In this document: piece after piece, positions 1 through 11,179 of the stretch
Numbering within the stretch: position 1 is the first letter of the stretch
Layout: each line of letters opens with the position of its first letter
Assembly: GCF_024586455.1 (NCBI RefSeq)
Contig: NW_026089623.1
Coordinates: 13,042,784-13,106,783, forward strand
Reading direction: 5' to 3'
Origin: Bactrocera neohumeralis
Lineage: Eukaryota; Arthropoda; Insecta; Diptera; Tephritidae
DNA length: 64,000 bases
Made by a program: the position numbers and the translations under genes
The notes under the pieces: model-generated
The model's database searches: none
Seen by the model: only the letters and a program-made list of their open reading frames with translations
Told to the model about the DNA's origin: nothing

Positions 1-840
1 ACAAGTTTCTGGTCTTAGCGAGAACGTAACATCCTTGCATTTTTGCTAATTAATATTTACATATACGCCAGTTGGCTAGCCATTCTTCAACAAAATTTAA
101 GTGTTGCTCTAATACTCTTGATGCTCTGATGGGGTATTTGTTCCGGCTTACTAGAACTGTGTCATCAGCGAAAGTGGTTGTCAATAAGTTAGTAGCTGTT
201 GGAATGTCTGCTCTATATATTATGTACAGAGTTGGGCCTACCACGCTTCCCCTAGGTACACCAGCCCTTATTACTCGTTCTTTTGATTTGAAATCTGCTG
301 CTTAAACTGTAAAATTCGTGCTTCTTAAATATGACTCCAAAGTTTTATTCAATTCGTAATGTAAAACGTTTTTGATTTTCCACAAAAGGCCATCATGCCA
401 GACCTTATCGAACACCTGAGCTACATCTACAAAAATAGCTGAACATTACTTTCTCTGATCGAATGCTTTCCTGATTTCGTTGGTAATTCTATTTAGTTGC
501 TTTACAGTGCCATGTTTAGCACGAAAACCGAATTGGTGCGTTGGTATTATATTATTTTCGTGGAAGAAAGAAGTCATCTTTGATAGTAACAGTTTTTCAA
601 ATATTTTAGAAATAGAGGGTAAGAGACTTATTGGTCTGTAGGAAGACAGCTGTGTTAGGTCTTTACCAGATTTATCTATCATGATGATCTGCAACTTTTT
701 CCATGAAATTGGATAGTATCCGGAAGAGCAAGGAAAACACTTTTATAGCAATATTTGGTAACTCAATTATCGTTTTTGGAGTAATATAATCGTGTCCTGA
801 TGCCTTTTTCGGATTTTGCTCTTTTATGATTCTAGTAACT
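1..840 (-). pseudogene. Jockey-type reverse transcriptase fragments
   Basis: Two open stretches remain. Minus 694-446 carries RT block 1-3 signals (YRPISLLP, then FEKLLLSKM, then HQFGFRAKHGT), which bind template and primer in non-LTR RTs. Minus 244-50 carries the catalytic box FADDT at about 172-158, so the aspartate pair is preserved. The stretch between (about 445-245) is in other frames, meaning frameshifts or small deletions. RT continues past base 1. The enzyme would copy element RNA at a nicked target; this copy cannot make a full protein. Confidence 0.8.
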
Positions 841-982
841 TCAGAAGTAAGTAAGTAGTTCAGAAGTAGCGGTAGGGGGCAAGGTTGGCAATTTAAAGTT
901 GTTTTTTGGGCAATTGGGTTGAAATACCTTTTCTAGGTAATTTGTAAAGCAATTTTCCTTATCCTCATCACTACGTGCCCAA

Positions 983-1514
983 TTACCATTCAACTGTCTT
1001 AGAGGCATATTGGAATCTACTGGTGGCGAAAGACTTTTGGGCTTTCCAAAGGGAGTTTTGATTGCTAGAATTTGGACACAGTTTCTTTACATAATTTTCA
1101 GTGTTGTGTTCTTCCACACGTTTAAACACTGTTTTTAACTTTCGTATAGCAGATTTCAATTGAAGCAGAGTTGAAAGGGAGCGATTTAACTGCCATACGC
1201 GTCTAGCTCGCCCTTTCTCATTTACAAGTTTCTCTATTTCATTATTGGTGCTCTTTCTAAAACCAACTGGTTTATTGTTTCTTTTTGGTGTTGCTGCATT
1301 AGTTATTACATCATTAAATTCTCTTATACTTTCATCAATGTCTTTTCTTGTGTTTACTTTGCAATCAATATTGATTTGGCTGCTGATATATTTTCTATAC
1401 TTCAACCAGTTAGTTTTATGTGATGTTAGAGAAGCTTTAGGCTCAAATATCATGGGCTGTTTGTATAACTTTATTATCTGTACATGTGCCAGATGTAATT
1501 TTAAAACAAGGTGA
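983..1514 (-). pseudogene. Jockey ORF2 linker between endonuclease and RT
   Basis: The minus-strand frame is open and contains the region that normally follows the endonuclease fold: an NWLKYRKYIS-like stretch, DESIREFNDVITNAA, then a basic segment ending LWKAQKSF. This is the usual spacer of Jockey/CR1 ORF2 before the RT domain. The catalytic endonuclease domain upstream is missing, because the sequence is interrupted by the RTE fragment at 1575-1765. An open frame to 1654 exists, but its first part belongs to the inserted sequence. Confidence 0.6.
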
Positions 1515-1574
1515 ACAATATAGCCGTAAGATTTTTTTAGGGATATTTTGTAGCTTGTAACTGTAGTGGTGGAT

Positions 1575-1765
1575 GGAGGGTTGTTCACGCAAGTGAGGAA
1601 AGTTCTCTGATCGCCATTCACTTGGGAGTGGCCAGAAACGATTCTTTTACACATGGCTCAAGCAGCTCACTACTTCCGGTCTTTGACCAAGTATCCTTTG
1701 GGTAGCCTAAGAACATCCGTTTGGGTTTGGGACCCGCCACGTAAAAAGCAAGAAGGAGGGTTTTG
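1575..1765 (+). mobile_element. RTE-type retrotransposon 5' leader fragment
   Basis: This stretch matches, by eye, the leader of the RTE copy at 7255-7500 (shared landmarks: CATTCACTTGGGA, ATGGCTCAAGCAGCTCAC, ACTTCCGGTCTT, GGGACCCGCC), with an internal deletion relative to it. It lies inside the Jockey copy and reads plus-wise. No coding part is attached, so it is a stray 5' piece or the remains of a deleted copy. Confidence 0.65.
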
Positions 1766-1829
1766 CGGCAGTTGCATTTGTACACTACATTTGCATAGCT
1801 TCCTTGCATATGATTATTCTTAAAAGTAA

Positions 1830-2446
1830 TAGGATTTGAACTTTTGTCTTTTGTTTTGTAACATTTGGTTACGACGTGCTTGAATACCCTGTGACAACTT
1901 CGATTTCAAATCTTTATATACAAGACAACCCCTGTAGTTAGCAGTGTGATTTCCTCCACAATTGCTGCATTTTTTATTTAGTTCGTCTTTTCTAAGGGTG
2001 TATTTAGAAGTGAGATGTATAATAAATCACCACATACCACACAAACACTGCGTTGAGTGCAATATGATTTGGTAAGCCCATATTCTTGACAGTTAGTACA
2101 TTGTACCCGACCGTTTCTTTTACGTGGTTCTTCAACAGTTACTCTACGATTTCAAATTATATATTGGATGTGTTTCATTTTTTTTAAGTTGATTTGAGTT
2201 CGGCAACAATTCAATTTTAAACATTGGCTGTGGTACTTTATTTCTATACATAATAATAATATAATGTATTTACAACAGTTTTAATACCAAAACCGCATTC
2301 TTCCAATGTTTCTTTGACTTCACTAGAGTTTACGGTGGCCTCTATACCCTTAATTACAACAACTAGATCAGATGATGCTAATAATAGTTCCTGTTTTTAT
2401 TTGACAAAAATTTAACTACTTCCGTAAAACTTTCTTCGGCTGAGAT
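1830..2446 (-). pseudogene. Jockey gag (ORF1) zinc-knuckle region
   Basis: Minus-strand translation gives a first knuckle starting CTNCQEYG near 2110, and further on CSNCGGNHTANYRGC near 1975-1930. These are the CCHC knuckles of Jockey-group gag, which bind element RNA. The first knuckle has Leu where the family has its His (G-L-T-K-S-Y-C), so zinc binding there is probably lost. Upstream (about 2440-2290) the frame gives a VKETLEECGF segment typical of the gag domain before the knuckles. Stops and frameshifts are present. Confidence 0.7.
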
Positions 2447-3330
2447 TTATAATAGCATCCTCCCATTTCGGGGTTATACGGATAGAGGAGCTCCTCCAGA
2501 TCAAGAATATATATACATACATATAGTTGCCGCTGACTTATGGTTTTTGAGATATTTGCATTTAAAGTTCAAAAATGAACTATTTATAAAAATTGTTTCT
2601 CCGATTTATAATGCATTTTACACTTATATTTTTATCTTTTATATCCACTAGCACTTCACTAATTTGTTTCTAAACATTTATTTTATGTTAAATAGTGCAA
2701 AAATAACTTTAATTCCATATCAAATTTTAGTTAAAATCCATTTATTCATAAAATAGGAAAATGGTTGTAAACAAGCGAAAACCATATTTTGTAATGTAAT
2801 AAAAATAAGAAAAAAGAAAGATTATTAAGATAAATTCATTACCGTGCGTTGAGTAATGTAAAATCTTTCAAAATTCTCATTATCTTGAGGAAATCTTGAT
2901 AAATGCAGAAAGGAATTCTATGCAGAAAACTAATGTGTTATTATATTTTCAGTCATTGGGGTATTATTTGTTTTCTTTATTACTTTTAGTTCCTCTGTTA
3001 TATATGGACGTAAGGTAGCACTGATTTTTAGTTATAATGCAACCCTTTTGTTATTGTAAAAGTTATTTTTGCACTATTTAATATAAAACAAATGGTTAGA
3101 AACGAATAAGTGAAGTGTTAGTGGATATAAAAGTTAAAAATATAACTATAAAATTCATTATAAATGGAAGAAACACGCATTTTAAATAGTTGAATTTTTG
3201 AACTTTAAATGCAATTATTTTAGAAACCATAAGTCAGCGGAGACTATATGTGTATATTTTCTTAATCCGAAGGACCTGCTCTATCTGTGCATACCCATTT
3301 TAACCGGGGGATGCTATTCTAAAATTTACC
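2447..3330. mobile_element. DNA element with long terminal inverted repeats
   Basis: The left part (2447-2710) and the right part (about 3058-3330) are imperfect inverted copies of each other over roughly 260 bases. Landmarks: CGCTGACTTATGG at 2531 and its reverse complement near 3230; AATAGCATCC at 2450 and inverted near 3312. The centre has no ORF. It interrupts the Jockey gag. I could not fix a target-site duplication, so the exact ends are uncertain, as is the superfamily. Confidence 0.6.
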
Positions 3331-3415
3331 CCTTTTTCAGTGTAGGACTGAATTTTTGTTTCATCTATATTGCCATTGAAAAAAGTTGAAATAAAAATTG
3401 TTAGTACCTACAATT

Positions 3416-3963
3416 TCACTTAACAACAAGTGTATTACTGCTACGCTCGCGCAAATATATTGGAGGTGGTTTGGCATTAACGACTGTGGTGGTACCCTTC
3501 GCATCGTCGTCTGCACTCTTGCTTAGTAAGGAAAATCTGTTGCCATTTAAAACTTCCGGTTTATTCTTATTTGGTATGCCGCCTTGAAATTTTTTAGGAT
3601 TGACCGCTGACTTGGAAGGACTTAATTTCCTTTTTATATTAACGTAGCGGGCAATGCCATTTCGCAGAGATTGGCCCTTTTTTAATGTTACATTCTCACC
3701 TTGCGTTATGTTATTCTTCGCTTTTTGCGTGCTTGCTGGTACCTGCTTAGTTATTGGTGTGAGCAAACGCGAGCTGGTCGTTGTTGATTGCCGTTCTCTG
3801 CTGCTTGTTTTTTGTAAGCTCTGCTTATGGTGCAGCTCAGTTGGTCGCTGCGATGACTCATCCTTCTCACCGTTGCCTTGTTTATTGGTAGGAGCTGAAT
3901 CCGCAGGCTCGGCAAATTCAGAGAATGCCTACGGCCTTGTTGGTGAGGCTGCGCTGCGCTCAT
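3416..3963 (-). pseudogene. Jockey gag (ORF1) N-terminal part
   Basis: Two overlapping minus-strand frames (3963-3751 and 3766-3416) cover a basic, low-complexity N-terminus followed by NRFSLLSKSADDD and KPPPIYLRE. The pattern NRF-LL ... KPPPI is characteristic of Jockey-group ORF1 just before its RNA-binding domain. A frameshift near 3760 joins the two frames. Downstream gag is cut off by the inverted-repeat element. Confidence 0.65.
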
Positions 3964-4232
3964 GTTTTTTGGTTTATTTTATTGTTTATTTCGCAGTTAT
4001 TTGTTATTTGATTAATCTAATTTTCAAATTTCTTGTGTTTTTTATGGTTTGATTAACACTTTCGGCGTTATTGCCTAACGCTTGCACTTATTGCACTTTT
4101 TTGAATAATTGTTCATTTTGTTTCATTTTTATTTTTGGTTTTTGTAGAAAGTTTCTACGGAGCGCCGTTTAGATTGAAAGCTCGCTTAAACATCAGCAGG
4201 GATAAATATAATGTTATAAATGTGGGCCGCGG

Positions 4233-4720
4233 CTACGTCTCATATACTCTAGACTTTACATATCTCCACAGGAAAATGTCACTGGATCTTGGTGGCCAAT
4301 CAACCGTCCCAAAACTTGAAATATATATGAGAAGTGGCGGCGTCGTGTTGAAACCAAATGTCGCCGAGATCACTAGCTTCAATTTTGCGATAACGGTCGC
4401 CATTTCCGTGTTGTCATTATCTCCGGCATTATTTCTGATTCCACAAGTCCCAAAAAGCTTCAATTTTGCTTGTTCTGTCCACGATCTTCGTGTATATCGC
4501 TAGTAAAGAAGAATGAATGCTGGGTCTTAAGATGGGTGAGGATGTTGCGAATAGTGTGCTCTGAAAATGGCGGTTATGTTGACCGTAAATTCAGCGAAGC
4601 GCGTAAAACATATTCTTTACAGCACGTGAATTTTCGTAATAAAGTTGAACGGTTTATAATGTTATTTAGGCGTAAGTATTTCTATGATATGCCAAACAAT
4701 GCTGAACAAAAATAACATAA
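4233..4720 (-). pseudogene. mariner-like transposase relic
   Basis: Minus 4715-4510 gives an N-terminal helix-turn-helix segment (ALFG..., AVKNMFYALR, IYGQHNR) of the kind that binds mariner terminal repeats. Minus 4463-4233 gives the C-terminal VDWPPRSSD followed by IFLWRYVKSRVY. In complete relatives the third catalytic aspartate lies in an LTPLDYFLWG context between these; here those residues are deleted. The middle of the protein is gone. No terminal repeats found. Confidence 0.65.
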
Positions 4721-5160
4721 CAGCTTGACCCGACTCATGCGAGTAAGCTCTTATTAGACCCGTAAAATATACAGAACATTTTGATATCTGTGTAACAACT
4801 ATTTCATTGATAAAAACTTAAATCTCGTTTAAGCTAAAATTTTAATATCATAATTCTATGGATACGGGACATTTCAGAAAATGCTGACTCTTACATTCCG
4901 TCGCGTTCTGCTTTTAATCCATATCTATGCGGCATGGTTGTTTTCAAGTTGCAACTATTAGAGACGTCATGCATAACTCCCCTCTTTGCTTTTAGAATTC
5001 TTCCGAATCCTTGTTTTTGAAATTTTAATGTTGACATTATTTCGTTTTATCCACATAACTACTATTATTATAATTACAATATTGCTTATTACAATTTTTT
5101 AAAAATTTACTTTTGTCAAAAATTCTTTTTTACAAATTGCATTTCGATTTTTAATTTAGA
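4721..5160. other. AT-rich stretch, no assignable feature
   Basis: Only short frames with stops on both strands. It lies between the mariner relic and the env-like relic and may be decayed retroelement tail, but I see no motif that shows it. Confidence 0.4.
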
Positions 5161-7161
5161 TTAGATAATTTGAATCACTTTATCATTATTTACAGTTTTA
5201 AGCAACAAAATATCATCTGGAAACTGTTGCATATAAGTTTTATTATTATATTGGAATACACAGTCATTTTTATACTCTCGCAACAATGTTGCTAACGAGA
5301 GTATTATAGTTTTGTTCACATAACGGTTGTTTGTAAGTCCTAAAACTAAAAGAGTCAGATATAGGGTTATATATACCAAAGTGATCAGGGTGACGAGTAG
5401 AGTTGAAATCCGAATGTCTGTCTGTCCGTCCGTCCGTTTGTCCGTCCGTCTGTCCGCCCGTGCAAGCTGTAACTTGAGTAAAAATTGAGATATCATGATG
5501 AAACTTAGTACACGTATTTCTTGGCTCCATAAGAAAGTTAAGTTCGAAGATGGGCAAAATCGGCCCACTGCCACGCCCACAAAATGGCGAAAACCGAAAA
5601 CTTATAAAGTGTCATAACTAAGCCATAAATAAAGATATTATAGTGAAATTTGGCACAAAGGATCGCATTAGGGAGGGGCAGATTTGGACGTAATTCTTTT
5701 GGAAAAGTGGGCGTGGCCCCGCCCCCTACTATTTTTTTTGTACATATCTCGGAAACTACTATAGCTATGTCAACCAAACTCTATAGAGTCGTTTTCTTCA
5801 GGTATTTCCATATACAGTTCAAAAATGGAAGAAATCGGATAATAACCACGCCCACCTCCCATACAAAGGTTATGTTCAAAATCACTAAAAGTGCGTTAAC
5901 CGACTAACAAAAAACGTCAGAAACACTAAATCTTACGGAAGAAATGGCAGAAGGAAGCTGCACCCAGCCTTTTTTTAAAAATTGAAAATGGGCGTGGCGC
6001 CGCCCACTTATGGACCAAGAACCATATCTCAGGAGCTACTAGACCGATTTCAATGAAATTCGGTATATAATATTTTCTTAACACCCTGATGACATGTACG
6101 AAATATGGGTGAAATCGGTTCACAACCACGCCTTCTTCCAATATAAAGCTATTTTGAATTCCATCTGATGCCTTCTCTGTATAATACGAGTATAAACATT
6201 AGGAACCAATGATGATAGCGGAATAAAACTTTACAAAAATACGGTATTTGAAAAATATGTAAATGACGTATTATGAAATCTCGATTATCACTTTACCATG
6301 CGAGAGTATAAAATGTTCGGTGACACCCGAACTTAGCCCTTCCTTACTTGTTAAAAATACAATTTCTTAATTTTAAGTTTTTTAACAAAGTGTTGGCTTT
6401 ATATTGTTAATGGCTTGCTTCTAACACTTCCTCATCTATTTGATCAGTTTCGAACTTATTTCTATTTGGCATTGGTGTGATTAATTTTAAATCGGTAGAT
6501 AAATATGTTCTAGGTAGCTGAATTGCATTATGATTGACTCATTTTTGTAAGTCATAAGTACTACTATTGCAAGTTTCAGTCTAAAAAAAGATTATATTTT
6601 TCTGCTGCTACATTGTTTTGTATTTCTATAATTTTTTCCTTATATTACCTTAATTTGTTCAACTAATCGTTGAAGTTGACATTATTTCGTTATTCTCTTG
6701 GTTCAATGAGTTTAGCTTACTGGCAGTTTCTACTGTGCTCTTTAATTGATACAGACTATTAATGCAGTGGTTGTTTATTGAAATTTGTTTATTTAAATTA
6801 ATTATCTCATTGTGACTATTTTTCCTACTGTCAATAAATACTTCTCTATATCCTGTGTGTCTTTATCATCCATTATACCGAATAACCATTTGGGTACTCT
6901 TTTCCTCTTACTTATTTATTTTATTTCCCTCCCTGGGAGTTATTGATCTTATTTTTGACTTTACAGTTTCTATTTATTTATAGGTATAATATTTTCCTTA
7001 ATCTTATCAACCACTTCCATTATCTGTTTTAGTTTAATTATATGTAAAATAGTATATAGTATACAAACCGTACTATCTCTACTTCTCCTAGCTGAACTAC
7101 AATATACCCTGCTTCTTCTGTGATTGGTGTCTCTTGTATATTCCCTTTCATTCAAAACCAT
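5161..7161 (-). pseudogene. Errantivirus env-like remnant split by a HINE repeat
   Basis: In errantiviruses env encodes the membrane glycoprotein. Around 6900-6850 (minus) the frame shows a basic stretch followed by KWLFGIMDDKD, resembling the cleavage site and following segment of errantivirus Env. Further fragments follow to 6353, and after the inserted repeat the frame 5268-5161 resumes with a VFQYNNKTY segment. Many stops are present. Not functional; family assigned from a few short motifs only. Confidence 0.45.
5269..6352 (+). mobile_element. HINE-A interspersed repeat, copy 1
   Basis: Starts TTTTTATACTCTCGCAAC with a 33-base near-palindrome (ATACTCTCG ... CGAGAGTAT), carries the core GTGATCAGGGTGACGAG followed by a (GTCY)n run at 5415-5461, and ends with TGCGAGAGTATAAAATG, a hairpin (GTTCGG ... 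CCGAAC) and CTTCCTTACTTGTT. Core plus (GTCY)n is the mark of the mini-me/DINE-1 repeats of flies, which are regarded as non-autonomous Helentron (rolling-circle) derivatives. No transposase. About 1,084 bases. Short open frames inside are not credible genes. Confidence 0.7.
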
Positions 7162-7639
7162 TGTTATAATGACTATCCATATATAACACCGAAAAAACTC
7201 AAAATATGTAAAAACTATTCAAATATAATATAACCAATTGGAGGATGGGTTGTGTGTAAAAGTTCTGCAAGTGAGAAAAGTTCTCTGACTACCATTCACT
7301 TGGGAATAGCCACAAACGATTATTTTATATATGGCTCAAGCAGCTCACGACTTCCGGTCTTAGACTATTTATCCACTCGTTAGAAGGCGACCTGAAGTAA
7401 AAAAGCGAAGCATCCCCTCACCAGGGTTAATAGTTCGAATAGTCTTGTGTGCTGGGCTTGGGACCCGCCCCAGCCACGTAAAAATTTTACCACTGAAAAG
7501 GAAGACAACAGTCACGGATGGGTGACTCCCCTTTTATTGATAACCACGGCTAACGCATTAAGGATTACTATTAAAGAGCAAGCACCCTCCTTAATTAGGA
7601 AGGTGCCGTTGCCAAGCTGCGATGGACGGAACAAGGACA

Positions 7640-7845
7640 GAGGTGGGTAGCTCCTTGTGGCATTTACTAAAGTGGCCAAATAAAGGAGCGCAAATTCGTT
7701 GTGGGATTCGTGGTGGGAGAGAGACTCCGTCGCCGAGTACTGTCATTCACACCAATGGATGAACGTCTAGCCACAATCCGCATCAAAGCGAAGTTCTTCG
7801 ACATATCGCTGATCTGCGCCCATGCCGCGAGGGAAGAGAATGATG
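7640..7845 (+). pseudogene. RTE endonuclease, N-terminal fragment
   Basis: The open frame contains GFVVGERLRRRVLSFTP, MDERLATIRIKAKFFDISL and ICAHA, the first part of an APE-type endonuclease fold that nicks target DNA in RTE elements. In the family the last motif reads ICAHAPTEE; here it is altered (AAREE). The frame is cut at 7845 by an inserted element and the domain resumes at 11374. Confidence 0.75.
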
Positions 7846-8119
7846 CACAGTGGTCGGGCTTATATGGAGCGAGCGGCCAAAAATACTTCTAGTGGAGATT
7901 AAAATTCTAAATTTTTTCCGAAATTCTATAAAAATATAAATGAATAAATAAATATAAAATATCGTTCACATTCAACTCACTCCTCAAGTTACACCCCCTG
8001 CTCGTAAGTCCCCATATCACAGAATAATGCATTTGTTTGTAATTTTAACAAGTACTAAGCATATTATTGTATAATATATTATACTAAAAGATCATACAAA
8101 TATTTATTAAAAATTTACT

Positions 8120-8905
8120 TCATTTAAGGTGGTATCTTTCGTTGTCCCGTTATGAAAGGATCCGATGAAAGGAGTAGACGCTTTAGTAGGTCTTGATTTG
8201 TTGCTACTCGAGAAATTTTCCTTGTATGCTGCAGACGAAATTTTTTTATGTCCTTATTTCTTGACTCAGCAGCTTCCTCCAACAATTCCTCAATCGACAA
8301 CAGAGCGTTTTCAATTATGGATGGTCCATGAATTAAAATCTTATGAACAGTAGGCGGAAGGTAATACCATTAATATGTCCTTGTTAAATGAAAGGCTATT
8401 TGGAGTGCAAATGTCCTAAATTTTTCAACATTAATTTTGTATCCTGAATAGAGTGTTTGCAATATTGTTGCACATCTTTCAATAAGGTCTTTATCTAGGC
8501 CTGTAATTTCCGAAGATAACCCAGGATTACTGACCAATCTTCGGCTTATCGACAATCAATCCCATTTTCAAGCGAAATTCTGTTTGCCTTTTTCTTGTGA
8601 CGTGACAAATAGGTGGCTGTCGTCCAAACTATTGTTCGCACAGGTGAAGTGTGTAGATCGGAATTGAATGAAAACGATTCATTTTTCGAAAGCCAATCGG
8701 AATACTTTTCCAAAACGAATGTTTTATTTCGTTTGCAGTCACTCCAAAATATTGCAATTCTCTTGCAGCAGTAATTAACGCGTTTTTCCAATTGATCCAA
8801 ATATTCCGCTTTCATTATACAGCCATCATTCTCTATTTTCGATTTCACAGATTGAAATAATTCCTTGTGAAATAATTTAATCTTGACTGGATTTTTACCT
8901 GTCAC
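8120..8905 (-). pseudogene. Multi-copy insect protein relic, probably transposase of the host element
   Basis: Minus-strand pieces: 8905-8546 (119 codons, containing KIENDGCIMKAEYLDQLEKR and a basic middle), 8555-8370 (NPGLSSEITGLDKDLIERC, ILQTLYSGYKINVEKF), then 8353-8120 in another frame (LIHGPSIIENALLSIEELLE, AAESRNKDIKKFR, LLLSSDPF). I recognise this wording from repeated uncharacterised proteins in insect and cnidarian genomes but cannot name the family. A deletion near 8555 and frameshifts break it. Being between inverted repeats, it is most likely a transposase remnant. Confidence 0.5.
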
Positions 8906-9516
8906 TGAACACCACTTATTATATATATAAATACGGCTTACTTCGCATTCATAAGAAGCTCCTATATAAAAAGTAAAGCATAATATAATTAAAAGTTATA
9001 AATAACTTAAGAAAAGAAAATTAACAAATGAACGGAATCAAAGAACAACACAAAAAAACGCACAAGGACAATCACGATATTAACAACACACATCACATAA
9101 AGCACAATTACACAAACGAAAAAAATGCTCAAAAGCGGCGAGACCACGTTGTTCTGTTCAAGGTTACGCAGCGGCTAGCAAAAACTAGCAGCTAGAATTT
9201 TCTTTATATAATCTGTAAATATTGGCTTATATTCCGATATAAGTTTGATCGTTAACTTCGATTAAATTCACAACTAAAAGTCTAAGTGAAAATTTTGTTT
9301 ACGTATAAATTTTTAATACAACCCAATTTTACATTACAAAAATTAAGTTAATTAATAAAAACTAACACAACATTTTGAGTCCATAAATATAATTAAATAT
9401 AATAGTTCATACCTTTATTTACAATATTAAATACTTCCATAATTCGTCTTATCTTTTTTTTAATTGTTTTAATTTTTTGTTTTAAAGCCTCACTTGCACG
9501 TTGCTTACACTGCAAC
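8906..9516. other. Non-coding part of the inverted-repeat element
   Basis: AT-rich, no convincing ORF. It is upstream of the 8905 minus-strand frame, so it would hold that gene's promoter or first exon if the gene were intact. A possible splice pair on the minus strand near 8944-8906 is too short to trust. Confidence 0.35.
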
Positions 9517-11179
9517 CAGGGGCTAACGCAGGGGGGGGGGGGGGGGGGGGTTGTGGGGTGTTAAAACGACCCCCCCGCCCCCCCAAGTAATTGAATTTTT
9601 AAACAGTAGAATTTCATTCTACATAGTCATTTGAAAAATTGTAATTTGTTGTTTTCAAAGCAATCTTTCTGCCGACGATGATACAATTGTATCTTTTTTG
9701 ATACTTTTTTTCTAAATTTTGTAATTTGATACTTTTTTGTTCACAAACGGCCTATTTTGATACTTTTCTGCTGATAGAATTTAATTTTTTTAAAATATGA
9801 AAATGTTAAACTAAAACAAACCTATTGCATCTGGATAGTATTAAAAAGTTGTGGGAATATAGGCCAATTAAAAACCCCAGAAAAATGTAATCTGGACAGA
9901 GACATTTTTTTAATTTGCTTCAAAGTAATGAGTTATGAGTAATGAGATGATGCCTTATAACTCTGTGGCTGCTGAACTGGATTTTTTTTAGATTTAAGGG
10001 GAATTGTGAGTCGAAAATGGACTTCTTTTGAAAATTAGTTCTGAACTGAAAAATCACCAATAAGGTTTCTATTATTTTTTTTAGAGTTTATTTTTAATCA
10101 TAATACAGGGAAAATAAAAATCATTTATTATGACTTTCAGTTTTCGTTCCATGAGCAAACTGTTGTGAAATAAATTTAAATTAAAAAAAATTATGCTATT
10201 TGCAAAAAAATACTTGAGTGTCTTAACTAAAATGTCTATATTTTTAATAAAAACAACCAGAAAAAACTGGTCTGAATTAGATACACAACTTTACTTATTA
10301 TTTGTTTTTCAAATGAAAATTTTTAAAACAACGGTTGTGCTTTTGATACTTTTTGATACTTTTTTTGCTTGGCAACATATACTTAATTTTTTTAGCTCGC
10401 GGCAACACTTGTCACTAATGATTAGAGCGTGAATGAGAATAGAACAAATGAATTATGTGCGTACGTGCGTACGTGCGTACTAAAGCCAATTTTTGCATTA
10501 TCAAAACACAGAAGCCTATGTTTGCAGCAAATAGACTGTGATTTGAGCAGCTGCGTTGCTTATGCGAATAATTTGTATGCTGAAATTAGTGAAATGCGTA
10601 ATGATTCTGAACAATCGTTTAAACTAATTTTTGAATCAGTTAAAACAATAGCCGCAGAATTAGATTTAGAAATCAAAATTCCGCGTTTGGCGAAGCGGCA
10701 AACTAATCGCGACAATTATGAAGGCGAACCGGAAGAATATTCAATCAATTTATATACCGTTTTTAGATAATTTTTTGGACCAAATCAATGAACGATTTTT
10801 AAAACATCGAGAGCTGCTTTCCAAAATTGAAAACATTTTGCCAAATAAATGCATAAATCTTGACGTTATTGAGATGCAGGAGACTGTTCGTGTTTTAGAA
10901 AAGCAATGGTCCGCTGATGTAGAAGATCGCGCTGAATTTATAATGTGGAAAAGGTTAAAAATCTTTTCTTCAGATTATATTTTCTAACTAAAATTTTGAA
11001 TATATTTTCAGGAACTGGTGCATCCTTTTTCAAAGATTGGAGCAACAATCCCTATATCTGTCGCTTCAAGTGAACGCTGAAAATAAAAGAAGATTAGACT
11101 TCAATTTGTGAATGAAATAATGAAACCTTGTCTTTTTACCTAAAACCCCCCCCACATTTTTTTCCTGCGTTCGCCACTG
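9517..11179 (+). mobile_element. hAT element with exact 8-bp target duplication
   Basis: The left end is CAGGGGCTAACGCAGG and the right end, reverse-complemented, CAGTGGCGAACGCAGG (14 of 16 identical). Both flanks carry ACTGCAAC (9509-9516 and 11180-11187), an exact 8-bp duplication as hAT transposases make. A run of 20 G follows the left terminal repeat. The transposase relic is at 10429-10987. At 1,663 bases it is shorter than an autonomous hAT, so it is an internal-deletion derivative. Confidence 0.85.
10429..10987 (+). pseudogene. hAT transposase relic (ZMYM1-like C-terminal region)
   Basis: Two overlapping plus frames (10429-10770 and 10718-10987) join at one frameshift near 10740. The first contains KHRSLCLQQIDCDLSS, EIKIPRLAKRQTNRDN; the second YIPFLDNFLDQINERFLKH. 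This run of motifs is typical of the alpha-helical insertion region of hAT transposases related to zinc-finger MYM-type protein 1. The catalytic triad and zinc finger are absent. The start is preceded by an ACGTGCGT-type triplication at about 10457-10480. Confidence 0.7.

Larger units (their letters stand above)
1..3963 (-). mobile_element. Jockey-clade non-LTR retrotransposon, decayed
   Basis: Minus-strand order from the right: gag N-terminus (3963-3416), gag zinc knuckles (about 2110-1900), end of the endonuclease and linker (1514-983), reverse transcriptase (694-446 and 244 to the window edge). This is the ORF1-ORF2 order of the Jockey group. The copy is broken by frameshifts, by loss of most of the endonuclease, by an RTE fragment (1575-1765) and by an inverted-repeat element (2447-3330). 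Its 3' end lies outside the window. The clade call rests on the gag CCHC pattern and the RT wording. Confidence 0.75.

Noticed and set aside
1245..1514. An 89-codon plus-strand ORF with membrane-like stretches
   Set aside because: Shadow of the Jockey ORF2 linker on the opposite strand.
3654..4052. A 132-codon plus-strand ORF with hydrophobic C-terminus
   Set aside because: Lies opposite the Jockey gag N-terminus, which has recognisable motifs; hydrophobicity comes from the T-rich complement.
5650..5907. An 85-codon ORF open in all complete HINE-A copies (also 37308, 57450, 58595, 59294)
   Set aside because: Copies are similar DNA, so a shared open frame is expected; differences between copies change amino acids freely, and the frame has no recognisable domain. 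Not treated as a gene.
5926..6141. A 71-codon minus-strand ORF conserved among HINE-A copies (also 57725, 59570, 62969)
   Set aside because: Same reason; it runs through the terminal half of a non-coding repeat.
8906..8944. A possible intron in the minus-strand relic at 8120-8905
   Set aside because: GT...AG pair present but about 39 bases, below the usual fly minimum, and the upstream exon cannot be verified.
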